NCBI GenBank assembly: GCA_016196035.1
Contig: JACPYM010000053.1
Location: 1-64,000 of the forward strand
From: Acidobacteriota bacterium
GTDB lineage: Bacteria > Acidobacteriota > Blastocatellia > RBC074
DNA length: 64,000 nt
Direction: 5' to 3'
Under the pieces are notes generated by a model. That model did no database searches. It was not told where the DNA came from and worked only from the letters and a program-made list of their open reading frames with translations. This document shows, piece by piece, positions 38,162 to 46,225 of the stretch; position 1 is the first letter of the stretch; every line of letters starts with the position of its first letter. The position numbers were made by a program, and so were the translations under genes.

Positions 38162-39223
38162 TCATTGAAACAGCCCCTGCTGGTCGCGCTCGCTCTTCGG
38201 TTGCCAGCCGATACCGAAATGGTTGTAAGCCGCCGGCGTCGCCATGCGCCCGCGCGGCGTGCGATTGAGGAAGCCGATTTGAATCAGGTACGGCTCATAA
38301 ATCTCTTCAATCGCATCTTTCTCTTCGTTAATCGCCGCCGAGATGGTGCCGACGCCGACCGGGCCGCCGTTGAATTTTTCGATAATCGTCAGCAACAGCT
38401 TGCGATCAATTTCGTCCAGGCCGTAGCGATCCACTTCCATCCGATTCAGCGCGTCGGTGGCGATTTCCGCCGTGATGCGCCCGTCGCCTTCGACTTCGGC
38501 AAAGTCGCGCACGCGGCGCAACAGACGATTGGCGATGCGCGGCGTCCCGCGCGAACGTTGCGCGAGGGCCTGCGCGCCTGCTTCTTCCAGTTGCGCGTTC
38601 AAGATTGCCGCCGAACGCTCGACGATGATTTGCAGGTCTTCGACCGGATAAAAATCGAGATGGAAGTTGATGCCGAAACGCCCGCGCAACGGCCCCGAAA
38701 GCATCCCTGGCCGCGTCGTTGCGCCCACCAGCGTGAAGCGCGGCAAATCCAGCTTGACCGAACGCGCCGACGGCCCCTGCCCGATGATGATGTCCAACTC
38801 GAAATCCTCCATCGCCGGATAGAGAATCTCTTCGATAGCCGGATGCAGGCGGTGAATCTCGTCAATAAACAGCACATCGCCTTCGCCGATATTCATCAGC
38901 AGCGCCGCCAGATCACCGGCTTTTTCGATCACCGGCCCGGCGGTCACTTTCATCTGCGCGCCCATCTCGCGCGCGCAAATCGCCGCCAATGTCGTTTTAC
39001 CCAAACCCGGCGGGCCGTTGAGCAGCACGTGATCGAGCGCCTCGCCACGGGCGCGGGCGGCTTTGATGAAGATGTTCAGGTTGTCTTTGACTTTTTTCTG
39101 GCCGATGTATTCGCGCAGGAATTGGGGGCGCAGCGAGAGTTCGATTTGCTGTTCGTCATCCATTGAATTGCTGCCGACCAATCTGGCCGCCGCTTGCTCA
39201 GGCGTTTGTTTCTTGCTTGCCAT
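38162..39223 (-). CDS. ruvB: Holliday junction branch migration helicase RuvB
   Basis: RuvB is the AAA+ motor of the RuvAB branch-migration complex. The 353-residue protein shows [19 protein letters not shown], Walker [12 protein letters not shown], Walker [31 protein letters not shown] and the winged-helix C-terminus with [13 protein letters not shown]. The start at 39223 is chosen because further upstream in-frame codons come from the family A hairpin. It follows ruvA, from which it is separated by that hairpin. Confidence 0.97.
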   Translation of the reverse strand: MASKKQTPEQAAARLVGSNSMDDEQQIELSLRPQFLREYIGQKKVKDNLNIFIKAARARGEALDHVLLNGPPGLGKTTLAAICAREMGAQMKVTAGPVIEKAGDLAALLMNIGEGDVLFIDEIHRLHPAIEEILYPAMEDFELDIIIGQGPSARSVKLDLPRFTLVGATTRPGMLSGPLRGRFGINFHLDFYPVEDLQIIVERSAAILNAQLEEAGAQALAQRSRGTPRIANRLLRRVRDFAEVEGDGRITAEIATDALNRMEVDRYGLDEIDRKLLLTIIEKFNGGPVGVGTISAAINEEKDAIEEIYEPYLIQIGFLNRTPRGRMATPAAYNHFGIGWQPKSERDQQGLFQ

Positions 39224-39240
39224 AAAAAATCCGTTTGTCC

Positions 39241-39361
39241 CTGGGTACGCAGCGCTTCCAGCGTGCGGGCGTGGCGTCAGATTGACTGACGCTGAAAGAG
39301 AACCCTTCGGCATTCATCGGCCTGATGCCACGCCCGCACGCTGGAAGCGCTGCGTACCCAG
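39241..39361. repeat. hairpin repeat family A, copy 3
   Basis: The arms 39241-39275 and 39327-39361 are perfectly complementary over 35 bases, beginning CTGGGTACGCAGCGCTTCCA. The loop contains GACGCTGAAAGAGAACCC, similar to copy 1. It sits inside the ruvA-ruvB operon, four bases after the ruvA stop and 17 bases before the ruvB start. Confidence 0.92.
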
Positions 39362-39365
39362 ATAA

Positions 39366-39974
<609 letters not shown>

Positions 39975-39990
39975 CGGTGGCTCCTTATGA

Positions 39991-40068
39991 GTTGGCAGTT
40001 GGCAATTGGCTGTTGGCAGTTTCACCGAACCTTGAAGTGCTGTCTGCCAACCGCCAACTGCCAACTGG
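39991..40068. repeat. heptamer-period hairpin E2
   Basis: The left arm is built of GTTGGCA units (GTTGGCAGTTGGCAATTGGC from 39991) and the right arm is the complement (CTGCCAACCGCCAACTGCCA from 40044). The left arm carries one extra heptamer. It lies in the divergent region between ruvA and rex, 17 bases upstream of the ruvA start. Confidence 0.85.
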
Positions 40069-40125
40069 TCTTGCAGTTTACGTAGCGCGGCTAAAGCCTG
40101 TCAATTTGCCCTCCAAAACGCTGCG

Positions 40126-40155
40126 TTGACAGTTTTGCAGAGGCTGCGCTATCGT
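40126..40155 (+). promoter_or_regulatory. candidate sigma-70 promoter of the rex-BMC operon
   Basis: TTGACA at 40126-40131 and TATCGT at 40150-40155 are 18 bases apart, about 73 bases before the rex ATG. The -35 is the full consensus and the -10 is weak. No clear Rex operator palindrome (TTGTGAAATATTTCACAA type) overlaps it. Confidence 0.45.
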
Positions 40156-40227
40156 GACTTCTCGATTGCTAAAGGCTTTTCCCCGTGTGTTTTTTGCACT
40201 TTCATCGCATTGACCAGCGCGCTAGAA

Positions 40228-40929
40228 ATGAAGACAGAGAAGATTTCGGAACTCACCACCAATCGCCTCTCGGTGTATTTGCGCTGCTTGAATGAATTGG
40301 AAACGGCGGGCATTGCGACCATCTCGTCGCAAGCGCTGGCCAAACAATTCAATTTGAATTCGGCGCAGATTCGCAAAGACCTGGCGTACTTTGGCGAGTT
40401 CGGAGTACGCGGCGTAGGTTATTTTGTCAAAGAGTTGCGCCGTCACCTGCTGGAAATTCTCGGTTTGAATGAGAAGCGCCGCATCGCCCTCGTGGGCGCA
40501 GGCAATCTGGGCTTGGCGCTGGCCAATTATCAAGGCTTCAAGCGCGACACCTTTTGCATCGTTGCGCTCTTTGACGATGATCCGCAAAAAGTGGGCACGC
40601 AAACACCCAGCGACTTGCCGATTCATTCGACCGAGCAATTGGCTGGGATCATCGAACGCGAAGAAATTGACATTGTGATCATTGCCGTCCCCGCGCCAGC
40701 CGCGCAGCAGGTTCTAGACCGCGTCACGGCAGCAGGCATCAAGGCTGTGCTCAACTTCGCACCCGTCGTGTTGAATCCGAAAGCGGGCGTAAAGGTCAAA
40801 AACGTGGATTTATCGGTGTCGCTGGAAAGCCTTTCTTATTTCCTGGCGCACCCCAGCAATGAAGCGATAACGGTCAATCACCTCGATCTATTTCGGGTTG
40901 AACCGCTGGAAAGCGGAAAGTCGGCCTAA
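40228..40929 (+). CDS. rex: redox-sensing transcriptional repressor Rex
   Basis: Rex senses the NADH/NAD+ ratio and releases DNA when NADH is high. The 233-residue protein has an N-terminal winged helix (RLSVYLRCLNELETAGIATI, AKQFNLNSAQIRKDLAYFGEFG) and a C-terminal Rossmann domain with GAGNLGLALANY and IIAVPAPAAQQV, ending in the domain-swapped helix. The ATG at 40228 fits the family N-terminus, though no clear Shine-Dalgarno is present. The class II aldolase gene starts 14 bases after its stop and two shell genes follow, so rex is the first gene of a microcompartment-like operon. Control of compartment genes by redox state is plausible (inference). Confidence 0.93.
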   Translation: MKTEKISELTTNRLSVYLRCLNELETAGIATISSQALAKQFNLNSAQIRKDLAYFGEFGVRGVGYFVKELRRHLLEILGLNEKRRIALVGAGNLGLALANYQGFKRDTFCIVALFDDDPQKVGTQTPSDLPIHSTEQLAGIIEREEIDIVIIAVPAPAAQQVLDRVTAAGIKAVLNFAPVVLNPKAGVKVKNVDLSVSLESLSYFLAHPSNEAITVNHLDLFRVEPLESGKSA

Positions 40930-40943
40930 CGCACATTGAACTC

Positions 40944-41750
40944 ATGATTGACGAGCAGAAAGTTAAAGAACACATCGTCGAGATTGCCACGCGCTGTTAC
41001 GACCGCGGCTTGCTGGTCGCGGGCGACGGCAACATCAGTGTGCGCGTCGGCGAAAACCGGCTGATTGCCACGCCCTCTGGCGTCAGCAAGGGCTGGATGA
41101 AACCGGAGATGATGTGCGTAGTGGATTTGGCAGGCAACTCACTTGAAACATCGGAATACCAAGTCTCGTCTGAGTGGCCGATGCACCGCATTATTTATGA
41201 GCAGCGCCCGGACATTCACGCTGTCTGCCACGCCCATCCGCCACACGCCACCGGCTTCGCCGTCGCGGGTCTGTCACTCAGCAAAGCAATCTTGTCTGAG
41301 GTCGTCTTGACGCTGGGTTGCGTGCCGCTGGCGACTTATGGCACGCCTTCGACGCGCGAATTGACCGATGCAATTGAGCCGTATCTGGAATTCCACGATG
41401 CGTTGTTGATGGCGAATCACGGCGCGGTGGCCTATGCCACGACGCTGGAGCAGGCGTTCAACAAACTCGAAACGCTGGAACACACCTGCAAGATCAGCTT
41501 CATTGCGCGCACGCTGGGCAACGAGAACGTCATCCCTGACCGCGCGATTCCGAAGCTGTTTGAAATCCGCGAACGCAATGGCGCGCTGCCCTTTGAGGCG
41601 CGCACGGGACAAGCTTGCGGAATAGGAACTAGCGCGGCTGTCAGCCAGGGAGAGGGCGAAACGGTCACCTTGACGCGCACGGAGTTAATCGAATTGCTAA
41701 CCGCTTCAGCACAACTGCTGCAACGGCAATCTGAAAGGAGCACTTATTAA
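40944..41750 (+). CDS. class II aldolase (fuculose/rhamnulose-phosphate aldolase-like)
   Basis: The 268-residue protein has the class II aldolase/adducin fold: [36 protein letters not shown] with the catalytic glutamate, the zinc-binding [11 protein letters not shown] and the third ligand in MANHGAV. Family enzymes cleave L-fuculose-1-phosphate or related sugar phosphates into dihydroxyacetone phosphate and an aldehyde. A C-terminal extension of about 50 residues beyond the usual domain ends [21 protein letters not shown], an amphipathic helix of the kind used as an encapsulation peptide (inference). BMC-H starts one base after its stop, so the enzyme is most likely the cargo of the encoded microcompartment. 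Confidence 0.9.
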   Translation: MIDEQKVKEHIVEIATRCYDRGLLVAGDGNISVRVGENRLIATPSGVSKGWMKPEMMCVVDLAGNSLETSEYQVSSEWPMHRIIYEQRPDIHAVCHAHPPHATGFAVAGLSLSKAILSEVVLTLGCVPLATYGTPSTRELTDAIEPYLEFHDALLMANHGAVAYATTLEQAFNKLETLEHTCKISFIARTLGNENVIPDRAIPKLFEIRERNGALPFEARTGQACGIGTSAAVSQGEGETVTLTRTELIELLTASAQLLQRQSERSTY

Positions 41751-41751
41751 A

Positions 41752-42037
<286 letters not shown>

Positions 42038-42039
<2 letters not shown>

Positions 42040-42134
42040 TTCTAAGTTCTGGGTTCTAAGTTCTGGGTTCTACGTTCCCGATTCTAGCGCCAACTAACGT
42101 AGAACCCAGAACTTAGAACTTAGAACTCAGAACC
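42038..42134. repeat. heptamer-period hairpin E3 between shell genes
   Basis: The 39-base arms 42038-42076 and 42096-42134 consist of GTTCTRR units (GTTCTAAGTTCTGGGTTCTA). They differ at four positions, all purine exchanges that leave G-U pairs in RNA. The left arm starts inside the TAG stop of the BMC-H gene and the right arm ends just before the GGAG of the BMC-P gene. Confidence 0.9.
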
Positions 42135-42143
42135 TGGAGTTCT

Positions 42144-42413
42144 ATGATTATTGGACGCATCATCGGCACCGTCGTCGCCACACGCAAAGATGCGCGGCTG
42201 GAAGGCAAGAAACTCCTGCTCGTGCGTCCATTGACGCTGACGGGCGAGGATGAGAACAGCTATCTGGTCGCCATTGACACGGTTGGCGCGGGCTTCCGCG
42301 AAAAGGTGCTGGTCGTATCGGGCAGCAGCGCGCGGTTGGCGGATGGATTAAAAGATAGGCCGGTGGATGCGGCGATTGTGGGGATTATTGATACGGTGGA
42401 AGTGACGGATTGA
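42144..42413 (+). CDS. BMC-P (EutN/CcmL) pentameric vertex protein
   Basis: The 89-residue protein is a typical EutN/CcmL domain: MIIGRIIGTVVATRKDARLEGKKLLLV, then VAIDTVGAGFREKVLVVSGSSAR and AAIVGIIDTVEV. Pentamers cap the twelve vertices of the polyhedral shell. GGAG lies four bases before the ATG, at the foot of hairpin E3. With one hexamer gene and one pentamer gene the operon has the minimum set for a closed shell. The stop overlaps the start region of the mntA-like gene. Confidence 0.95.
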   Translation: MIIGRIIGTVVATRKDARLEGKKLLLVRPLTLTGEDENSYLVAIDTVGAGFREKVLVVSGSSARLADGLKDRPVDAAIVGIIDTVEVTD

Positions 42414-42418
42414 AGTAC

Positions 42419-42721
42419 ATGGAAGTAACGTTACCACTCGCGGCAAAACCATTTGAACAAGACATTCAGCACGCTGTCGAAATCTTGAAAAGCGGCGGTT
42501 GCAGCGAAGTCTTCCTGTTCGGCTCACTGGCGGAAGGCCGCGCCCACGAACATTCCGACATTGACTTAGCGGTGCGGGGTTGTCCGACCGGCGAGTTCTT
42601 CCCTCTGTTTGGTGAGCTGATGTTTGAGTTGCACCACTCCGTTGACCTGATAGACCTCGACGCGCCTGACCCCTTTGCGCAATTCCTCTTGCAGCATGGA
42701 GTGCTGAAACGTGTTGGATGA
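42419..42721 (+). CDS. mntA: MntA-type nucleotidyltransferase antitoxin
   Basis: The 100-residue minimal nucleotidyltransferase has the GSX10DXD motif as GSLAEGRAHEHSDIDLAV and the third acidic residue in HHSVDLIDLD. MntA proteins AMPylate the partner HepT toxin near its RX4HXY site and so silence it. The ATG is five bases after the BMC-P stop; a TTG three codons earlier would overlap that gene. The 3' end overlaps hepT by 11 bases. The antitoxin precedes the toxin here, the reverse of the best studied hepT-mntA pair. Confidence 0.88.
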   Translation: MEVTLPLAAKPFEQDIQHAVEILKSGGCSEVFLFGSLAEGRAHEHSDIDLAVRGCPTGEFFPLFGELMFELHHSVDLIDLDAPDPFAQFLLQHGVLKRVG

Positions 42722-43190
42722 GCAAGTTGCCGCACAAATCCGTTTTGAATTAACTCAGCTTGAACGCCTACTAGCGTCCTATCAAGATCTGCTGGCGCGC
42801 TTCGCACAAACGTCTGCGAGCGAACCGACGTTGATTGAAACCACGGCTCTGGCTTCGGTTTTACACTCCTTCTACACCGGTCTGGAAAACATTTTTCGAC
42901 TGGTCGCCAAACGCATAGATCAGCAACCGCTCAGCGGCGAACGCTGGCATCAGGGCTTGCTGGATCAGATGTCGCAAGCGACTGACAAGCGCGCGGCGCT
43001 CCTCACGGCGGAAACCGGCAAGCGGCTGCGCGAGTATCTGGCCTTTCGTCATCTCTATCGCCATTCGTATTCCAACTTCCTCGATTGGCGGCGCTTAGCG
43101 TTGCTTGCCGTCCCTTTGCCTGAGTTGACACAAACTATTCAAACAGAAGTTGAAGCCTGGTTGCGAAATGCGGCGCCAAGCAAGCACTGA
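42711..43190 (+). CDS. hepT: HepT-type HEPN ribonuclease toxin
   Basis: The 159-residue all-alpha HEPN protein has the RX4HXY catalytic motif RHLYRHSY near residue 127, the residues used for RNA cleavage and for AMPylation on tyrosine. The N-terminal helices (LERLLASYQDLLARFAQ, VLHSFYTGLENIFRLVAKRID) match HepT/DUF86-like toxins, though the protein is somewhat longer than the usual 130-140 residues. It begins with GTG at 42711 inside the end of mntA. The pair probably acts in plasmid/island stabilisation or phage defence. Confidence 0.85.
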   Translation: MLDEQVAAQIRFELTQLERLLASYQDLLARFAQTSASEPTLIETTALASVLHSFYTGLENIFRLVAKRIDQQPLSGERWHQGLLDQMSQATDKRAALLTAETGKRLREYLAFRHLYRHSYSNFLDWRRLALLAVPLPELTQTIQTEVEAWLRNAAPSKH

Positions 43191-43199
43191 GACTTTGAT

Positions 43200-44915
43200 A
43201 TGAGCACCATCCGTCTCGCACTCGCCCAAATCAATCCCACTGTCGGCGCTTTCACCGCCAACACCGCCCACATCATCGCGCACATCGAACGCGCCCGCGC
43301 CGCCGGAGCCGACATCGTGGCCTTCCCAGAGTTGTGCATTCCCGGCTATCCGCCCGAAGACTTGCTGCTCAAGCCACAATTCAGCGCGGCCAATTTGCGC
43401 GCGCTGGATGAAGTCATCGCGGCTTCGCACGGCATCGTCACGATTGCAGGTTTCGTAGACAAGACCGCTGACATACACAACGCCGCCGCCATCATTTGCG
43501 ATGGCGCACTCAAGGGCGTGTATCACAAACAGTATCTGCCCAATTACGCCGTCTTCGATGAGTTTCGTTATTTCGACGCGGGGCAAAGTGCGCCGGTCTT
43601 CAAGCTGGGCGACGTAACCATCGGTGTGAATATCTGCGAGGACATTTGGTATCCGGGCGGGCCGACGCAAGAGCAGGCGCTGGCCGGGGCGCAATTGATC
43701 ATCAATATCTCGGCTTCGCCCTATCACGCGGGCAAGGGGCACGCGCGCGAACGGATGATGGCGACGCGGGCCGAAGACAATGCCGTCGCGCTGGCTTACG
43801 TCAATCTGGTCGGCGGGCAGGACGAGTTGGTCTTTGACGGGCAAAGCCTGGTGCTAGACGAACGCGGCGAATTGCTGGCGCGCGGCAAAACGTTTGAAGA
43901 GGACTTCATCATCGTTGACCTGAATGCCGAGCGCGTCTTTAACGAACGATTGCACGATCCGCGACGGCGGCAGGAGCGGTTGCTCAGTCCGCCCATTGAA
44001 CAGATCGTTTTGCGCGAGACAGTCGTCACCGCAAAAACGGATAAGGCCAAACCTGTGTTGGCCGAACCGCTCGAAAAGGTCGCCGAGGTTTACCGGGCGC
44101 TGGTGTTGGGCACGCGCGATTACGTGCGCAAGAACGGTTTCAAATCCGCCGTCATCGGTTTGTCGGGCGGCGTGGATTCAGCGCTGGTTGCCTGCGTAGC
44201 GGTAGACGCGCTGGGCGCAGAGAATGTGACCTGCGTGTTCATGCCAACGCGTTATTCCTCCAGCGAGAGCGGGCGCGATGCCGAATTGCTCGCCAAAAAT
44301 CTGAGTTGCCATTATCACGTTGTCGCGATTGAAGAGACCTTCAAACAGTATCTGGAAATGCTCGCGCCCGTCTTTGCCGGGACGCCGCTGGGTGTGGCCG
44401 AAGAGAACATTCAGGCGCGCATTCGCGGCAACATTCTGATGGCGCTGTCGAACAAGTTCGGCGCGCTGGTGCTTTCGACCGGCAACAAGAGCGAGATGAG
44501 CGTCGGCTATTGCACGCTGTATGGCGATATGTGCGGGGGCTTCGCGGTCATCAAAGACGTGCCGAAGACGCTAGTGTATGACATTTGCCGCTGGCTGAAT
44601 CGCAACAGCGAAGTGATCCCTGATTACATCATCACGCGCCCGCCCTCCGCCGAGTTGCGCGAAGACCAGAAGGACACCGATTCCCTGCCCCCTTACGACG
44701 TGCTCGACGCGATTCTGGAACGTTATGTCGAACAGGACTTGAGTCTGGACGCCATCATCGCCGACGGCTTCGACGCCGAACTCGTGCGCCGGATTGCACG
44801 CATGGTGGACATCAACGAATACAAACGCCGCCAAGCCGCCCCCGGCGTGCGCATCACCACGCGCGCTTTCGGACGCGACCGCCGGATGCCGCTGACCAAT
44901 CAATTCAGGGGATAG
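43200..44915 (+). CDS. nadE: glutamine-dependent NAD+ synthetase
   Basis: The 571-residue two-domain enzyme makes NAD+ from deamido-NAD+. The N-terminal nitrilase-type glutaminase has the triad in FPELCIPGYPPEDL (Glu), GVYHKQYLPNYAVFDE (Lys) and VNICEDIWYPGG (Cys). The C-terminal synthetase has the P-loop GLSGGVDSALVA and STGNKSEMSVGYCTLYGDMCGGF. It starts ten bases after hepT. The stop codon lies inside hairpin E4. Its position downstream of an NADH-sensing regulator may be coincidental. Confidence 0.96.
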   Translation: MSTIRLALAQINPTVGAFTANTAHIIAHIERARAAGADIVAFPELCIPGYPPEDLLLKPQFSAANLRALDEVIAASHGIVTIAGFVDKTADIHNAAAIICDGALKGVYHKQYLPNYAVFDEFRYFDAGQSAPVFKLGDVTIGVNICEDIWYPGGPTQEQALAGAQLIINISASPYHAGKGHARERMMATRAEDNAVALAYVNLVGGQDELVFDGQSLVLDERGELLARGKTFEEDFIIVDLNAERVFNERLHDPRRRQERLLSPPIEQIVLRETVVTAKTDKAKPVLAEPLEKVAEVYRALVLGTRDYVRKNGFKSAVIGLSGGVDSALVACVAVDALGAENVTCVFMPTRYSSSESGRDAELLAKNLSCHYHVVAIEETFKQYLEMLAPVFAGTPLGVAEENIQARIRGNILMALSNKFGALVLSTGNKSEMSVGYCTLYGDMCGGFAVIKDVPKTLVYDICRWLNRNSEVIPDYIITRPPSAELREDQKDTDSLPPYDVLDAILERYVEQDLSLDAIIADGFDAELVRRIARMVDINEYKRRQAAPGVRITTRAFGRDRRMPLTNQFRG

Positions 44916-44982
44916 TTGATAGTTGATAGTTGATAGTTGATAGTTTGGCTAGATAGGCAACTATCAACTGTCAACTATCACT
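44911..44982. repeat. heptamer-period hairpin E4
   Basis: Five GATAGTT units in a row (from 44911) pair with the complementary CAACTATCAACTGTCAACTA run (from 44959). The first unit contains the TAG stop codon of nadE, and the right arm ends six bases before the pgsA start. Confidence 0.88.
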
Positions 44983-44987
44983 TGCTT

Positions 44988-45692
44988 ATGAACCTGCCCA
45001 ATCTGCTCACACTCCTGCGCATCTTCCTCGTGCCGATTTTGGTCGTCGTGCTGCTGACGCGCTTTTCGGAAGATTACGTCGGCTTGCCGCAGCACATCGC
45101 GGGGCTGGCGTTGTTTTTGACGGCGGCGATTACCGATGCGCTGGATGGTTGGCTGGCGCGGCGGCGCGGGCAGGTATCAAAGCTCGGCACGCTGCTCGAT
45201 CCGATTGCAGACAAGCTGTTGATCTCTTCGGCCTTTATTTCGCTGGTTGAAAACCGGCTCGCGCCGGCCTGGGCGGTGGTGATTATTTTGGGCCGCGAAT
45301 TCGCCGTGACGGGCTTGCGTTCGGTCGCGGCGACCGAAGGCTTTGTTATTCCGGCGTCGCGCGCGGGCAAGATCAAAATGTTTTCGCAAGTCGTGACGGT
45401 GTCGCTGCTGATTTTTTCTTCGGTCAATGGCGGGCCGCCGACGCAAACGCTGGCCTTCCCGGTGCTGCAATTTTGGGAGGTGCCAGAGATGCACACCGCG
45501 CTCGCACATTTGCGCGGCGCGGGCGCGTTCACGTTGCGCGACTTTCAGATGATGATGTACGGGCTAGGACGCGGGTTGTTGTGGCTGGTGGTGATTTCGT
45601 CGTGCTGGTCAATGTTCGGGTACTTCAAACATTTCTATTTCAGCGCCCGCGAACGCTACAACCTTACGGCCAAAGCCGAAAAAGCAAACTAG
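44988..45692 (+). CDS. pgsA: CDP-diacylglycerol-glycerol-3-phosphate 3-phosphatidyltransferase
   Basis: This 234-residue CDP-alcohol phosphatidyltransferase makes phosphatidylglycerol phosphate in the inner membrane. The signature DX2DGX2ARX8GX3DX3D is complete in DALDGWLARRRGQVSKLGTLLDPIAD. NLPNLLTLLRIFLVPILVVVLL is the typical N-terminus, and several hydrophobic helices follow. The ATG at 44988 directly follows hairpin E4; the longer frame reads through the hairpin and is rejected. Confidence 0.93.
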   Translation: MNLPNLLTLLRIFLVPILVVVLLTRFSEDYVGLPQHIAGLALFLTAAITDALDGWLARRRGQVSKLGTLLDPIADKLLISSAFISLVENRLAPAWAVVIILGREFAVTGLRSVAATEGFVIPASRAGKIKMFSQVVTVSLLIFSSVNGGPPTQTLAFPVLQFWEVPEMHTALAHLRGAGAFTLRDFQMMMYGLGRGLLWLVVISSCWSMFGYFKHFYFSARERYNLTAKAEKAN

Positions 45693-46225
45693 GCTGCCAC
45701 ACCGTTGATCACCAAATAACTCCGGCAACCCGCCATAGCGCAGCCTGTCTCTGTGTGCAGTGTGTAAGATCGAAGTAAATCAATCACCGCCGTGCGCCCT
45801 TTGCCGTTTTCCATCTGTCCACTTGCTGTGGTTCCGCCCGGCGGCAGTTGTCGGGCGCGTCTGTGAGATTACTAGATCAGTTTGCAATTGAATGTACGGG
45901 CGGCGCGCTCCGGGGCAGTACCGCGCGTCAGCAAGCGGAGACTCAGGGTGTGCCGTATTGCGCCAGCGTTGACCCACCGCTTGCTGACGCGCGCGGTACT
46001 GCCCCGGAGCGCGCTTTTTCTCGTACACCGCTCTGCAATCCGAGCTAAAGGGCAACGTTCAGCTTGAAACACCGAGGGCAATCAACGTTGCGCAAGTGTT
46101 GAAGTATCACGAAGGTCAACCGCAGGTTTTGTATTTTTGAAAGATGTGGCTACTTAAAAAATGCGAGCGCTGCGCAACGTTACTGTCACGCATCGCTCGC
46201 CCTGTTTCGGCCCAACGACAGGTGG
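45693..46225. other. intergenic region with element R copy 3
   Basis: The 533 bases between convergent pgsA and the NHL giant gene hold element R copy 3 (45873-46047) and otherwise no supported gene. The final 170 bases are AT-richer and show no clear terminator stem. Confidence 0.5.
45873..46047. mobile_element. MITE-like palindromic element R, copy 3
   Basis: This 175-bp copy is inverted relative to copy 2. Its terminal repeats are TAGATCAGTTTGCA and TGCAATCCGAGCTA, and its inner stem GGGGCAGTACCGCGCG with TCAGCAAGCGG pairs with CCGCTTGCTGACGCGCGCGG. Long blocks are identical to copy 2 (GTACATTCAATTGCAAACTG and CGGATTGCAGAGCGGTGTAC on the appropriate strands). TA flanks both ends. Confidence 0.85.

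Noticed and set aside
39224-39313. N-terminal extension of RuvB
   Set aside because: The extra codons are translated from the family A hairpin and are not part of the RuvB family.
40228-40929. Rex operator upstream of rex itself
   Set aside because: No TTGTGAAATATTTCACAA-like palindrome was found between 39975 and 40227, so autoregulation is not claimed.
44937-44987. Upstream start for PgsA
   Set aside because: These codons read through the GATAGTT hairpin; the family N-terminus begins at 44988.
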